Below are positions 33,799-45,029 of a stretch of DNA of 64,000 nucleotides, piece after piece. Below the pieces are notes generated by a model. The model made no database searches. It saw nothing but the letters and a program-made list of their open reading frames with translations, and was not told the origin of the DNA. Numbering within the stretch: the first letter of the stretch is position 1; each line of letters begins with the position of its first letter. Source of the DNA: Phallus indusiatus (lineage: Eukaryota > Basidiomycota > Agaricomycetes > Phallales > Phallaceae); NCBI GenBank assembly GCA_027605045.1, contig JAQFWX010000015.1:294455-358454 (forward strand), given 5' to 3'. Both the position numbers and the translations under genes were made by a program.

Positions 33799-34910
33799 TT
33801 TATCGGTTTTACAGTTCAGCCATTAATTTTCATTCAACAGCGGTGTTTCTCGAATATATAAAGTTTAATGTGATTCGAACATTATTATTACGATATGCAT
33901 GGTCATTTCATTCTCGCAACTTATATGACGGATATTGAAAAGGTTTGAACTTGGAAGAGGCTTCGGGCCAGCCTTAGACAGTGAAACCTTGAGGATTGCC
34001 CTAAAGCGTCAGCGCTTCGCCAAAGTGAATCGTTTTCATTCCAAGTTAACCGTTTACTTTACAGATTAGAAGGATCTCGACTTTCCGTGATGACAATTAC
34101 AATGAACCACGCAAGACCGCGCAGCATCTGTTTCAAAGTTTTAGGGTTTAGCTTCTTCAGTTCTTTGGCACGTGCTACATGATCTTATAAGAATTCAATT
34201 ATAAGAATGGTGTAATGTATTGAATCAATTTGCTTATTTATAGATACGGGGCTCTCTTCATTTCAAAGAAAGCTAAAGTAACCCGATTATGAATGTGTCA
34301 ATTGCGCACATGCTGTAACACCTATTCGTGGATATCTTATTTCATATTGCATGATCATCAATGTTATTATCTAACCTTCGTGAGACTGAAGGTATGATTC
34401 CCGTAATGGGCCTAACGACGTGAATGATGAGTAAGAAGAAGATAAGTATACTGAGCGCTGAGCAGCGATCTCGGTTTTGAACTGTTTTGAAGTTTAACGT
34501 TCAACCTTGAGCAAATCTGGAGCACTTTGGGCGTTTCTATATAGATCACTGAGCGCTGAGTACTAGTCATGATGCATGATGCAATGATTAGCATGACTCA
34601 TCAGAGTTGCCGAGGGTCGGCCGCCCAGAACTGCAGAACATCTCATGGTGGAGTCCGGTATACATACTCCAAAACCATGTCTTTACATACGTTTGACGGT
34701 GACGACTGCTACTCCTTATACTCATCAGGTTCATTGTATATCTTCTAAAATTCTTAGCATATAAAGAGTAATTGAATGAAGACATTTACCAAATGTGTCC
34801 TGACGTTCAAGCCTGTTCGAGGTGAGATTAAGTCTCAACTGATATATTAGCACAGGTTTGGGCGATTCGCTCGCAAAGGATCAAAAGTCGATGGATTTTG
34901 CCCAAGTATC

Positions 34911-34925
34911 GTGAGTTCCCTTTTT
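34911..34925. repeat. target-site duplication, left copy
   Basis: GTGAGTTCCCTTTTT, repeated at 35211-35225 on the far side of the SINE. Confidence 0.85.
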
Positions 34926-35210
34926 CTTTTTTTTTTTTTTTTTTATGGAGGTATACGTGACTATGGTGTTTGGACCTGGTCCAGCACATAGAACACACCT
35001 GACGAGGAGGAGAAATGCATTTACGCACACCTAGATAGGTAGTGTGGGACTCAATTGCTCAATACCCACTAAAACTCCCCCCTGCGGGTAACAGAGGCCT
35101 ATTATTTGGCGTGTGTGAGAGTATTCGAACTCACGTCCGAATGAAGAACACCCCTGACATAATCAGAGACGCCCCCCAGTGATGGTACCGCTAAACCACC
35201 ACCACCCCCA
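34926..35210 (-). mobile_element. tRNA-derived SINE with poly(A) tail
   Basis: On the minus strand the element starts at 35210 with CTGGGGGTGGTGGTGG and has a Pol III A-box (TGGTTTAGCGG) and, about 70 bp on, a B-box-like GAGTTCGAATACTC, in a tRNA-like head. A unique body of about 170 bp follows. The element ends at the left in an A-rich tail (read on + as T-runs at 34926-34944). It is flanked by a 15-bp direct repeat, GTGAGTTCCCTTTTT. Head, tail and duplication together fit insertion by target-primed reverse transcription. No coding capacity. Confidence 0.85.
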
Positions 35211-35225
35211 GTGAGTTCCCTTTTT
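35211..35225. repeat. target-site duplication, right copy
   Basis: GTGAGTTCCCTTTTT, matching 34911-34925, directly next to the tRNA-like head of the SINE. Confidence 0.85.
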
Positions 35226-35335
35226 TCGTTACCCCACTACATTAATCTTTAGGTCGGGGCTGCGAGAGTGTCCCTGTAATATCGTTGACGACTAATTTCT
35301 ACCATTTTCTGTCTATTCGTCTCTTACGCATCGGA

Positions 35336-36791
35336 ATGGAAGAAGGCAGCCCAATCAGTCAAGTCAACAGAGTATCACTAGATTTAGTAGAGAGGGTGGC
35401 AGAAGGATTTGCTAGTTCTCTTTTTTATGGTATGGCGTCACTAGAAATTCTCAAGCCAACGTCTTCCATAACTCATACCGCAGTTGTTGCCCTGGTTGTA
35501 CTGGTATATGATATCCTGCTCACTTTAGAAGAAGAGGTGAGCGCTCTTATATGAGAAGACTCAGTAATGCTCAATACATAATTGGGAATCAGAGAGTGTT
35601 CATATGGAAGTAAGTGATACATTTATATGTCCCGTATTTTACAACATTACGCGTACTGATATCATAAAGGTCGAGGTGGTCGCCAGTCAAATGCATTTAT
35701 ATACTCGTCCGATATCTCGCCCTCGTTCTGCTGGTGTAAGGCGTAGTAAATTCCAATACTTAGAACTCATTTTATTCAAAACAGTGTTCGAACTATCTCT
35801 GACCTCGCAAATGGCTTCTCAATGTGTGAGGCAGTGAAGTGGATTGAAGGTGTTGGAGGCGTATTTTTGGAGGCAGCCGCAGATATGTACTTGGTTATCG
35901 AGGTTCTGAAAATCACCAAATCTTCAATCTTCATCGTATCGATAACACCTTTTTTTAGTATATGTCTTATACAAAGAAAATAAGTACCTTTGTTTTTGTT
36001 TCATTGCCCTATATATTGGTGTACAAGCGACGACATTCTCGCTTGTGGGCACTCTCTCAAAAAATTATGTTTCTATCCCAAACCCTGCACCACAACTTCG
36101 TCCTCTCTTGGGTAATTGTATTCAATCCTCACTTACATTTAAAATTACTTCCGTCTGGTATGCAGCCTGTGGCTATTATTTCATTCCCTTATTAAATAAT
36201 ATTTCTTTCTATAGGATCATCTATCTCGGGTTTCACAGTATTCTTTTCATGTGTTTGCTTCTTCGAACAGCGTATAGGTGTTACGAAGCATGGAATAATG
36301 AAATTCGCTTATCCCTGTTTTATATATTTATAAGAGATGGTAGCTGGGCCTACTTCCTGATTGTCGGTTTGTCATGCTAGTGTCATTTTAAGTCTGAGCA
36401 ACCACTGATTTGATTCGTTACGCTAGTCAGCTTGGTTCTCTGTGTCGTATCTGCTTTCGACTCGAGGGTTCAATACCTCGTTGGTCCCTCTGTCATGTAT
36501 GTTTCAAAGATCAGACCTTTCCACCTATTTTGAAGTATCGCCTTTTTTTATAGGTGGTTATTTACTATCACCAGTGTTTGCGTGCGCGTACACCAGTTTG
36601 CATTTCGTATTGTAATCTTACCTTTATTACAGTGCTGCCACTTAATTCTCAATCTGCGCATTGCTGCCTACAATGAACTCTCTCTCACCGAAAGCATGTC
36701 ACTTCCTTGGGAAGCGGTCAGTGATTTACGAATCGAAACAGTAACGATGTCAACGACAACAGTAACATCGATATCATCGACGGTGGTATAG
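35336..36791 (+). CDS. DUF6533-domain seven-helix membrane protein
   Basis: From MEEGSPISQVNRVSLDLVER at 35336. Family landmarks: the first helix HTAVVALVVLVYDILLTLEEE, then across an intron RVFIWK, then SRWSPVKCIYILVRYLALVLL, then GFSMCEAVKWIEGVGGVFLE with AAADMYLV. A later part reads HSILFMCLLLRTAYRCYEAW and LFYIFIRDGSWAYFLI, and the last exon (NLRIAAYNELSLTESMSLPW...) ends at 36789-36791. Several introns with GT/AG ends are clear on the left. At the exon starting near 35959 the family reading (VYVLYKEN) needs one base more than the donor before it supplies, so that junction may be misread or the gene may carry an indel. Unknown function; an integral membrane protein is expected. Confidence 0.65.
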
Positions 36792-37270
36792 CAGTTTACC
36801 GACACTAGTTGCTCAGCGCCACGTACAATAAATTAATTATCTAAAAGCTATAAATGCTGTAGTTATTTGAATGCTGTAATCATCTTAATTCATGACATTA
36901 ATGTAATCACATTTAAGCGATGATTAGCTTGACCGTTCGATTGCTAGGGGTAGTTATCATTCATTATAAAGATAAAACCGGAATTGAAGTCAAAATTTTG
37001 ATAGTCCAACCGTGTACATATGTAAGTCGGGACTGTGAAAACGTAGACACTTTCCCCTTTCTCTTTTTCTTTTACCAGTGAGTTGATACGTCCGACTTCC
37101 TGTTTTGAATTTTTTTTTCGGCTGCCTTTAAGTTATACATATTTACACGAGTACTAGTGAAGTTTTCCGCCCCAGTTTGTAGTATGTTTTGGCCTCATAA
37201 CTGTGTCAACGATTGCTCTCATTTCATTTGGCCATTCGCAATCTATAAAACATCACGAAATATCATAATA
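36792..37270. other. convergent 3' flanks
   Basis: AT-rich spacer between the DUF6533 gene and ligase B. No coding signal. Confidence 0.4.
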
Positions 37271-39672
37271 TCATAATTTAGCTTGATGAACAATTTGCTG
37301 CTGCCGCTGGATCTGACTTTCGTATTGCCCCTGAAGGACGCGGCGGAGTACTTTGCCTAGAGAACATATATCAGCTAGTGCAAAAATATGATACTGAAAC
37401 ATACCAGTTGGATTCTTTGGTATCTGTTTATCAAAGGTACGTTATTTGTGATAAGAAGAAGAAGAAACACAGATCAAATAAGCTCACCTCATTAACAAAC
37501 TCAATCCCTCCCCTCAACCACTTATGCCGACTCAGATTCTTGCGTGTCCATGTATCAATAATCTCCCTTGCTTTGTCTTCACCAAGCGATTTTCCCTTTG
37601 AGTTTAAGATAATCCATGCTCGAAGAGCTTTGTCATCTGACGTTCGTGCGGTAGGAAGATTTACGCCCACTGCTGCCACATCCGCCACTATCCCAGATGG
37701 TTCATCTAAAATAGTGTTTTCAACTTCGGAAGGGGCAACTTGTAGTCCAGATATTTTTAGCGTATCCTAGTGTATTATAAATGAGAGAGAAGGAAACAAA
37801 CCGCCGAGAGTAGAATGAAATAATCTTTGCGCTGCGCACCTTTACACGGTCTTCGAACCAGAAGGCGCCTTTCATGCTTGCGCGTAAACGATCCCCGGTT
37901 CTCAACCACCCTCCTTGCAGGAATGTTTGTCGTGTCGCTTCGGGATTATCCCAGTACCCTAATATATTGGTAAGATGAAGCCATAAAAGAAAAAGAACTT
38001 CAAGATACCTAGTGCAACTGTAGGACCTTTGACGTATAACTCCCCGGCTTCGTTGGGTAGACAATGTGTCCCATCTGTACGAAGAATCATAACTTCAAGG
38101 CCTGCAGACAGTATACCTGCGTTTTTGAGGGATCAGCTGATTTGTGATGAACGAATCGCATATCTGACCTGTAAATGGGTGATCAAAATTGACTCGGCCG
38201 TTGAGTATATCGGGAAAGGGATGAATGATTACGCTCAGTGTCTAATAGGTTATGAATAACAATAAAAATGAAACAACACATATAGACTTACTGCTTCAGT
38301 CAATCCAAATCCTGAATGAAGCGTTAATCATACTCAATTTCGGAATGAGGAGCTTCACTGTTACCTTCGGTAGGGGTACTCTGGGGAAGAACGGCCCGCA
38401 TACGCTTCACGAGTGTTGATGGTACGTGGGCGGCTCCAAATATATATGCCCCGACGGAACTGAAATCTGTCTTGTGGAATTTGGGAGAGCTCAATAATGT
38501 GTGCGTGACAGACGGAAGGAGGAATAGAGTTGAGACTTTATACCTGAATGATGAATTCGGCGAATGCGAGAGGTAAAAGGCGAGTAGACGTACTTGGGAA
38601 CGACATCTAAAACTAAGTCAAGGTCCCACTTGGGAAGGATAACAACTGTGTTCGCGCGCAGTGCGAGTCTGACAATTATTATAGCCGTCAGTTTTGGTCA
38701 AAGAATTTTTTTAGGACGCAGAATTACCGTAAGCAAAGTATGTGTAGCCCATAACCATGAGATAACGGTAGAAATCCTAACATAACGGGTATGCTGGCAG
38801 TTTGAGTGGGAGGCTTAGTATGATAAGAACAATTATTACGTTTCAGAAAAGCGATCATTGACGTACTAATACTTTTGCGATCTCCGACAATTGCAACACG
38901 CCTTGGAAAAAGCTTGCAATTAAATTTCCATGGGATACCATAACAGCTGACTGTGAGTTCATATAAAACTTTTTATGAAGATCACGACCAAAATGTACCC
39001 TTTGGCAATCCGGTAGTCCCACTAGAAAAGAGCAAGTATGCCAGTGTATCTCTCTTAGCGTCTCTAACAGGGGCGCGTGAGAGTCGCAGGGTCACTGTAG
39101 CGTCTATCAACTGATCAAGAGATTTAAATGTTGAGCTGAGAATGTTCCCTTCTAGTATGAAGATATTTGCTTCAGGAAAGCCCATATCTCTTGCTACTTT
39201 GAGAAAGGTTTCTAGTAACGAGGCATGGACAAAGACATGTGTAGGTCGGGACAATTGGATATAATGACGCAATTCTCGCGGAGATGAGTAGGCCGGGAAT
39301 GAAACGAAAGGGGTGGCTAAGACAAGAGATGTATGAATTATTGTCAAATATTCCTAGAAACTGTCATAAGAAATGAAACCAAGAGAACGCAAGGCGAAAA
39401 AAAAAACATGCCAGGCAATTTTCACTGAAAATTCCAATCATGCCGCCCGTTTGTATTCCTACACCTCCCAGTTTCTTATCAGCCCCTAAGATAGTCGCTG
39501 CATCATAGACTCTCTCCAAGAATTCATCTCGAGTTCGCTTTTTGCCCGTTACACCGCAGATACACAAAACATGATCGGGTATGGTTTGAGCTCTTGGAGA
39601 GCGATACAACACATTGTGATAGTTGGTTGAGGGAATTGGGGGCAGATCGGGGTAGAGAGATCGAAGGTACAT
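37271..39672 (-). CDS. ANL-superfamily AMP-forming acyl/aryl-CoA ligase (copy B), PTS1 tail
   Basis: Closest paralogue of copy A, in opposite orientation. It starts MYLRSLYPDLPPIPSTNYHN at 39672. The same exon layout was traced through all segments without a disabling change: FSSGTTGLPKG, FLPLSHGYGLH, PSVTHTLLSSPKFHK, GFGLTEA, GTHCLPNEAGELYVKG, GWLRTGDRLRA, KISGLQVAPSEVE and IPKNPTGKVLRR. The C-terminus VHQAKL ends at 37271-37273 with an AKL peroxisomal-type signal. Length is expected to be close to copy A (579 aa). Differences from A cluster in the region 38330-38520, where copy A reads SFGSGAAHM and copy B YIFGAAHV. Substrate unknown. Confidence 0.9.
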
Positions 39673-40397
39673 CGTGTTGTGGGTGCTCACTATCATTACT
39701 TGACTTATGTACTAAACCGGCCTAGTGTTTCCGACCCCGTATGACCGTTCTTAGAGTTAGCGCACACGATAATTCAAAATTAGAACACGCTCACGCCTGT
39801 CAAACGAAGTAAGGTCTCACTGGAAAACTTGGGTCAAAGTCCTGCATCCTGAGTGAATAAGACTATGGAGGATATGCCAAACTCGCGACCGAAGTAACTT
39901 TTGGGAAGAGTCGCTTTGGTGTACGTGAGGTAAGCGGCATTACCACGCCGCTTACCAAGCAGGGCTTCAGCAAGTTAGGGCTTCAGCTTCAGGGTTCAAC
40001 GTTCAGACCTCAGAGTTTTAGCAGCTAGGGTTTATTTAAGAGTTTTGATTTATATTTACTCCTAGAGGAATTCTCAGTTGAGGATACGACAAACGTAAAC
40101 GTTGCCAAGTTTGCCTTCGAAGTTCGGACTCCGGAGTTCTAGAGCAACTCCCGTGTGACAATTGCCCGATCGTCTCCAATATCTCGGCGCACGGCCATTT
40201 TACGCACAAATACTGAACTTATGCCTTTGATGCTGAACGCAGAATTCGCAACGAATTGATATTGATAGAGATGTTTTTCTGATGTTCTTGACCCTGGCAG
40301 TGGCGGGACATACGTGTACCTCGGCGAAAATTCGTTACACGACATGTGATTTAACGCCCAGTCCCACAATCAGACAGAGCTATTCAAAGCTTCACCC
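39673..40397. other. divergent promoter region between ligases B and C
   Basis: About 0.7 kb serving two divergently transcribed ligase genes. It includes short imperfect repeats of 'gggcttcag/agggttcaa...cagacctcag' near 39960-40030. No gene is supported; the minus frame 40139-40369 lies in the leader of copy C and has no motif. Confidence 0.45.
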
Positions 40398-42832
40398 ATG
40401 TACTTGAAATCACCGTACCCGCCCCCACCGGACGTTCCTCCCAAGAACTATTTCGCCCTGACACTAGATCTAGTGGCGCAATACCCATCGCCGGAACCAG
40501 ACCACGTATTGTATATCGACGCCATCTCTGGCGAGGAGCGCACAAAATCTCAGTTTTATGAACGTGTACACGACACAGCAACCGCGCTGGGCGCACCAAT
40601 AGAAAAAGGAGGCCTAGGATTGAATAAGAACCATGTTGTTGGAATATTGAGTCATAACTGTTTGGTGAGAGCGCGATTTAGCCTCTTCTGTTTGTCGTTT
40701 TGTTTGTCACTGAAAAATAGCTTTGTCGTGTAAAAAGGACTATCCAGTGCTGGCATTTGCGCTACTTTCAATTGCTACACCTTTCTCCCTGTATTCATCT
40801 TTTGCGACGACGAGTGAACTCGAACATTATCATGGAAAATCCAAGGCCACGCACGTTTTCCTCCATGCCGACTCCCTGGAGCGATTCCTTCCTGTAGCAA
40901 GAAAAACCGGCCTTTCAGATGAAAATATCTTCATTATAGAGGGGAAACACAGCAGCAAACACAGGGATCTCAAATCTCTGATCAACATCGTCCGGACACG
41001 CAAAATCTCCAGGGAACCGATACGTGAAGTCCAACCTAATGATCTCGCGTACCTCATGTTTTCAAGTGGAACAAGTGGCCCCCCCAAGTGTGCGTTTGCA
41101 GCTCGACTGATCTCATATTTTTTAAGACAATGATTATTAGGTGTGATGGTCTCGCATGCCAATCTATGTTTCACCGTCTTCCAGGATCTCATGATCTACC
41201 TCACTTATCTGAAACTAAAACCTGTGACTTTTTCATCTCTTTTCTAATCGTACAAATAGTGTGCTGATCTTTATATTCACATCTACCGTAGCCAACTGTG
41301 CCGCCTTCTAAGGCTGTAGCACTGGGTTTCGTACCAATGTTTCATACGATGGGTCTTCATTACCTTGGATTCAAGTAAGTGGATGTGTTGCAACACTCAA
41401 AAAGCACCTTCCTTAATCAACGATAGACCAACTCTAGGATATGCCACTATCGTTCTTTTACCAAAGTGGAATAGGGATATCTTCATTGAAGCTATACCAA
41501 AGTACGATAGTCCCGTATTATGGCTTTCCTAACCGACCTGACCTCAGAATCTCATACATCAAGATACCGTGTTACTGATCTGATCATTATTCCATCCGTC
41601 GCTCATCAGCTCCTTGCTTCTCCCAAATTTCAAGAAGCAGATTTATCAACTATTCGAGCCGTTGGTTGTGCAGCATCCCATCTTCCACCCGCGCTAGCAA
41701 AGAAATTTCAGGACCGTTTGAACCACGCGCCATTGTCTGAAGGCACGTCTACTCTCCCTGGTTTTTTTTTCTATAACTGCTAATCGTGTGTTAATTAGGT
41801 TTTGGCATGTCAGAAGCAGTATGTTCCTGTTCAAACTAATCCTTTTATGTATCAAACCATAAAATTGGAACATAGACATTAGCCTGCATAGGCCGAAGCC
41901 AGCTTGCGCTTACGGAGCTAGGTCTATACGATGAAACGTCGACAGGTACGTCATACTTTACTTTCCGCTCGCTCAAGAATATTGGGTGACCTTACTACTC
42001 TCAGGTGTTATAATGCCTGGGATGGAAGGTGTCATTCTTCGTCCGGACGGTACGCATTGTTTGATCAACGAACCCGGAGATCTGTTTCTTAAAGGTCCTA
42101 ATGTCGCATTGGGTTAGTCGCTTGTTTCATCATTTGAAGGGATATTTTTTGATAAATGCACAAAGGGTATCGTGATGACCCTGAGGCCACGAAGGCGGTT
42201 TACCTCAAAGGAGGTTGGCTACGTACCGGAGATCGATTCCGCGCGGACGCAAGAGGACTTTTGTATTTTGAAGACCGAGCGAAGGTATATTTGCGCGTCG
42301 AAAACCCTAAGCACCGGTTTATATTTCTCCGTTTTTTAAAATAGGATACTCTCAAAGTCTCGGGACTCCAGGTATCGCCTGCCGAAATCGAAGAATGTAT
42401 CCATATGGTACCAGGCGGCATAGTACAAGATGTATCTGTTGCTGGCGTTCAACTACCAAACGCGAGAACTACAGACGATAAAGCACCACGCGCTTGGGTT
42501 GCTTTGACAGACGCCGGGAAACGTTTACCAGAAGGGGAGGCTAAAGAACGGATTGATAGCTGGGTGAAGGAGAGGCTGAGTAAATATAAATGGTTAAAGG
42601 GCGGTATCAAATTTGTGGATACGGTATGATTTTTTTTCTATTGAATTCAGACATGTATTTATGTCCCTGTTTTGATAGATCCCTCGGAATGTGACCGGTA
42701 TGCTACTACGATTTATTTTATTCTTTTCCCTTCTCTCAATCAATGATGAACTTTTATGAAGGCAAAGCTCTTCGTCGGGTTTTGGTGGAAGAGTACGAAG
42801 CCGAGAAGCAACAAAGCCAAGCGAAACTTTGA
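40398..42832 (+). CDS. ANL-superfamily AMP-forming acyl/aryl-CoA ligase (copy C), PTS1 tail
   Basis: Starts MYLKSPYPPPPDVPPKNYFA. Motifs: FSSGTSGPPK, FVPMFHTMGLHYLGF, IIPSVAHQLLASPKFQE, GFGMSEA (20-nt exon 41800-41819), GTHCLINEPGDLFLKG, GWLRTGDRFRADARG, KVSGLQVSPAEIEE and IPRNVTGKALRR (IPRNVTG on a 19-nt exon, 42679-42697), ending QAKL at 42832, a PTS1-type tail. The intron 41744-41799 must start with GC (GAAG|GCACGT), because no GT donor keeps the GFGMSE frame; the homologous intron in copy A starts GTAAGT. This copy is more diverged than A/B and D/E (for example SGTSG instead of SGTTG, PRNVTG instead of PKNPTG), so it may use a different substrate. Confidence 0.9.
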
Positions 42833-43000
42833 GCCATTTGTGAATTCGTTTTTTTTGGGCAGGGTTATGTCTGTATGTCAGTAATGGTAATATAAGTACA
42901 TTTGTCGTGATTGAACAAACTTGATCTTGATTAACTAACTAGCCATGATGTAACTCACATATAAGTAGTAACACAATTTTAGAATATCATGCCGCCGTTC

Positions 43001-44672
43001 TTAGATGACTACAGTCTCTCCGATTGCGCAAGGCTCGAATTCTCCGGGTTTCAAACCAGCTTTCTCGCATTCCTGCTTCAAAAGTTCAACGGGCTCGTTG
43101 AAAGGTTCTGAGCCTAAGTTCCAGGTCCTATAATGGAACAATACAAAGATATGTTTTACATAGGTTGGACAGCATATTTCACGTAAAAAAACTCACCCCC
43201 AGTGCATCGCGATTGCCTTTTTAGCTTTGAGGTCGCCGAAAAGACGTACGGCATCTGAAGGCGAGCAGTGAATGCACGAAAGCAAGCCTCTTGGTTTGTA
43301 TGCACTGAAGAACGAGTCGCTTGTCTTTCACCGACATAGATACATAGAGAACGGTAAATACTCACCCTATTGGCAATAGCGCCAAATCAAATCCTCCGAA
43401 TTTATCGCCGATTTCCTTGAAAGTAGGGCATACTGGAACATTGGACTCGTCCTCTCCGATATGCACAGTTCTATACCCAGTGTCGCCGGCAAACCAAACT
43501 TTGACATTACGAGCTCGGGCCTGAGTTGTCGACGTTGGAGTTCCACCCGCTAATTCCTGAGCAGCTGCTGTGGCGGTCAATGAATGTGGATTCGACTCAA
43601 TCGTCCAAGAGGACCATAGGTTAGGCCATGTATCCCCCGATTTAAGTGATAGAGCTGTCTGATGCTGAGAAGGGGTGCATGTGAGTCTGAATGTTGTTCG
43701 CACTAGCGGGGTTCCGGTGTCAACAGTCGATGAGCCGTGGTTTGATTCTTTAGCGGGTAAGTCGACGACAATGTCGGAGGACTGCCACCAGTCGAGGCAA
43801 TGGAAGTGCGTCCGAGGTATGTCAATAGGCGCATCGTTGTTGAGGGGCATGAAAATATGAACATTAGGAGTTGACGTATTCTTTGGAAATGTTATTCCGC
43901 GAAGCGTTGCTGCATCCATACTACAAAAAAAAATGAGATGCCAATGTCTTTTCAAAATTTAACTTATACTCGCTGGTCGTAATGCTTGTGCTGAGAGCCC
44001 AATCAGTGCTCCGGAAGTTAATAAAAAAGAACCTAGACTAACAGAAAGGGCTATAACGTCGACATCAGGTAATTCTTCTAGTTTACAAGGAGGTTCTATG
44101 AACTGACGGTGAAAGCAAGGTATTCTTCTTCAATTGTGACAGAATATTTACCTGTATAACGTGGGGGACCGAACCATTTGAATGGCGAACAACGATAGGA
44201 AAATACAGGATCGAGGAGAATTCGGGGGCCGCGAGAAGCGTTTGGTGGAGTCGGTAGTTCTATAAGAAAACCAGCATGACTACATTTTAAATGAGATACA
44301 GCGAGAACATGATGGTATATAGGTTCTTCACCCTAGCCACGTAGCTTTCAAAGTTTCAGGGGCAGCAGCAATCCCCCAGTCGGGTTTTTGATGGGGAACA
44401 AGATCCTTTGCATTAGAAGGAGGTGACGCTCTCCATAACCAGCTCCATGACTATGATAAGAAGAGCCTGAGGTCTGGGGACTTGAAAAAAGAATATTCTG
44501 AAATGGTAAACCTACGTCTCGAAATTCCGCATTTCCTGGATGCCTTTTTAGCGAAGAAAAAAACAAGTTTTAGAACGAGTCTTTCAAATTTATAGCAAAC
44601 TGACCTATACGATGACCAAGGGTTTTTAAAAAGGTTCTGTGTGTCATTGACGTGGTGACTAGGTCTTCTCAT
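43001..44672 (-). CDS. NAPE-PLD-like metallo-beta-lactamase-fold phospholipase
   Basis: Relative of N-acyl-phosphatidylethanolamine phospholipase D (zinc hydrolase releasing N-acylethanolamines). Nine exons: 44605-44672, 44516-44543, 44332-44450, 44152-44279, 44043-44095, 43974-43990, about 43366-43920, 43197-43304, 43001-43127; about 400 aa in frame. Visible: RPSHHV...FKNPWSSYR, a Trp-rich segment, ATWLGHAGFLIELP, DVDVIALSHKHYDHMD (the HxHxDH zinc motif, split over three exons), HIFMPLNN, LTCTPSQHQTAL, KVWFAGDTGY, FKEIGDKFGGFDLALLPIGA and AMHWGTWNLG. The intron 43921-43973 uses a GC donor. No signal peptide. It lies between ligase C and the P450, so a role in lipid-amide or acyl metabolism of this locus is a reasonable inference only. 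Confidence 0.88.
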
Positions 44673-45029
44673 ATTATTAGTTTGACATTGACCGTCAATG
44701 TTCTGAAAAGAAACATGATTGTGAATTACAGAGACGACTGTTGGAATTCTCATCGTAGAAGGATTTTAGTGCTTCGACTAAATCGATGCTGTTTTACGTC
44801 CATTCGGGATGAGTTCGCCGAAGTAGGACGTCAGCGTGACGTCGTGACATCCGTAAACGACAAAGAGGTACGCAGACTGAGTTATCAAGGAAATTTGTTG
44901 TTATGAGTTATATCCGTTTATTTTCATTTTAAATCTTTTATAAAACAAAACTTATACATTTCTGAATTTTAAGAAAAACAGTTATGCACTGTGCAGTAAC
45001 AGGTTGATAAACAAATTTTATGGTGAAAA
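44673..45029. other. spacer
   Basis: Between the P450 stop and the NAPE-PLD start, both on the minus strand. It holds the hydrolase promoter; nothing else recognised. Confidence 0.4.

Larger units (their letters stand above)
32523..34925. other. long intergenic stretch with possible retroelement debris
   Basis: Contains the promoter of the GT25 gene. At 33130-33770 a purine-rich segment is open for 62 codons on + (33410-33598), with the Lys-rich phrase KRFETPYGTFDEP, ending just before a (CA)n run. It resembles tails of degenerate repeats but cannot be assigned. The rest is featureless AT-rich DNA up to the SINE at 34926. Confidence 0.4.

Noticed and set aside
35085..35210. Possible tRNA gene on the minus strand (A-box and B-box visible)
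   Set aside because: The anticodon arm and acceptor stem do not fold properly, and the sequence continues into a body with an A tail and target-site duplication, so it is the head of a SINE.
43974..43990. NAPE-PLD-like gene first judged broken at its zinc motif (HKHYDQ)
   Set aside because: Allowing a GC donor restores HKHYDHMD and a full-length frame.
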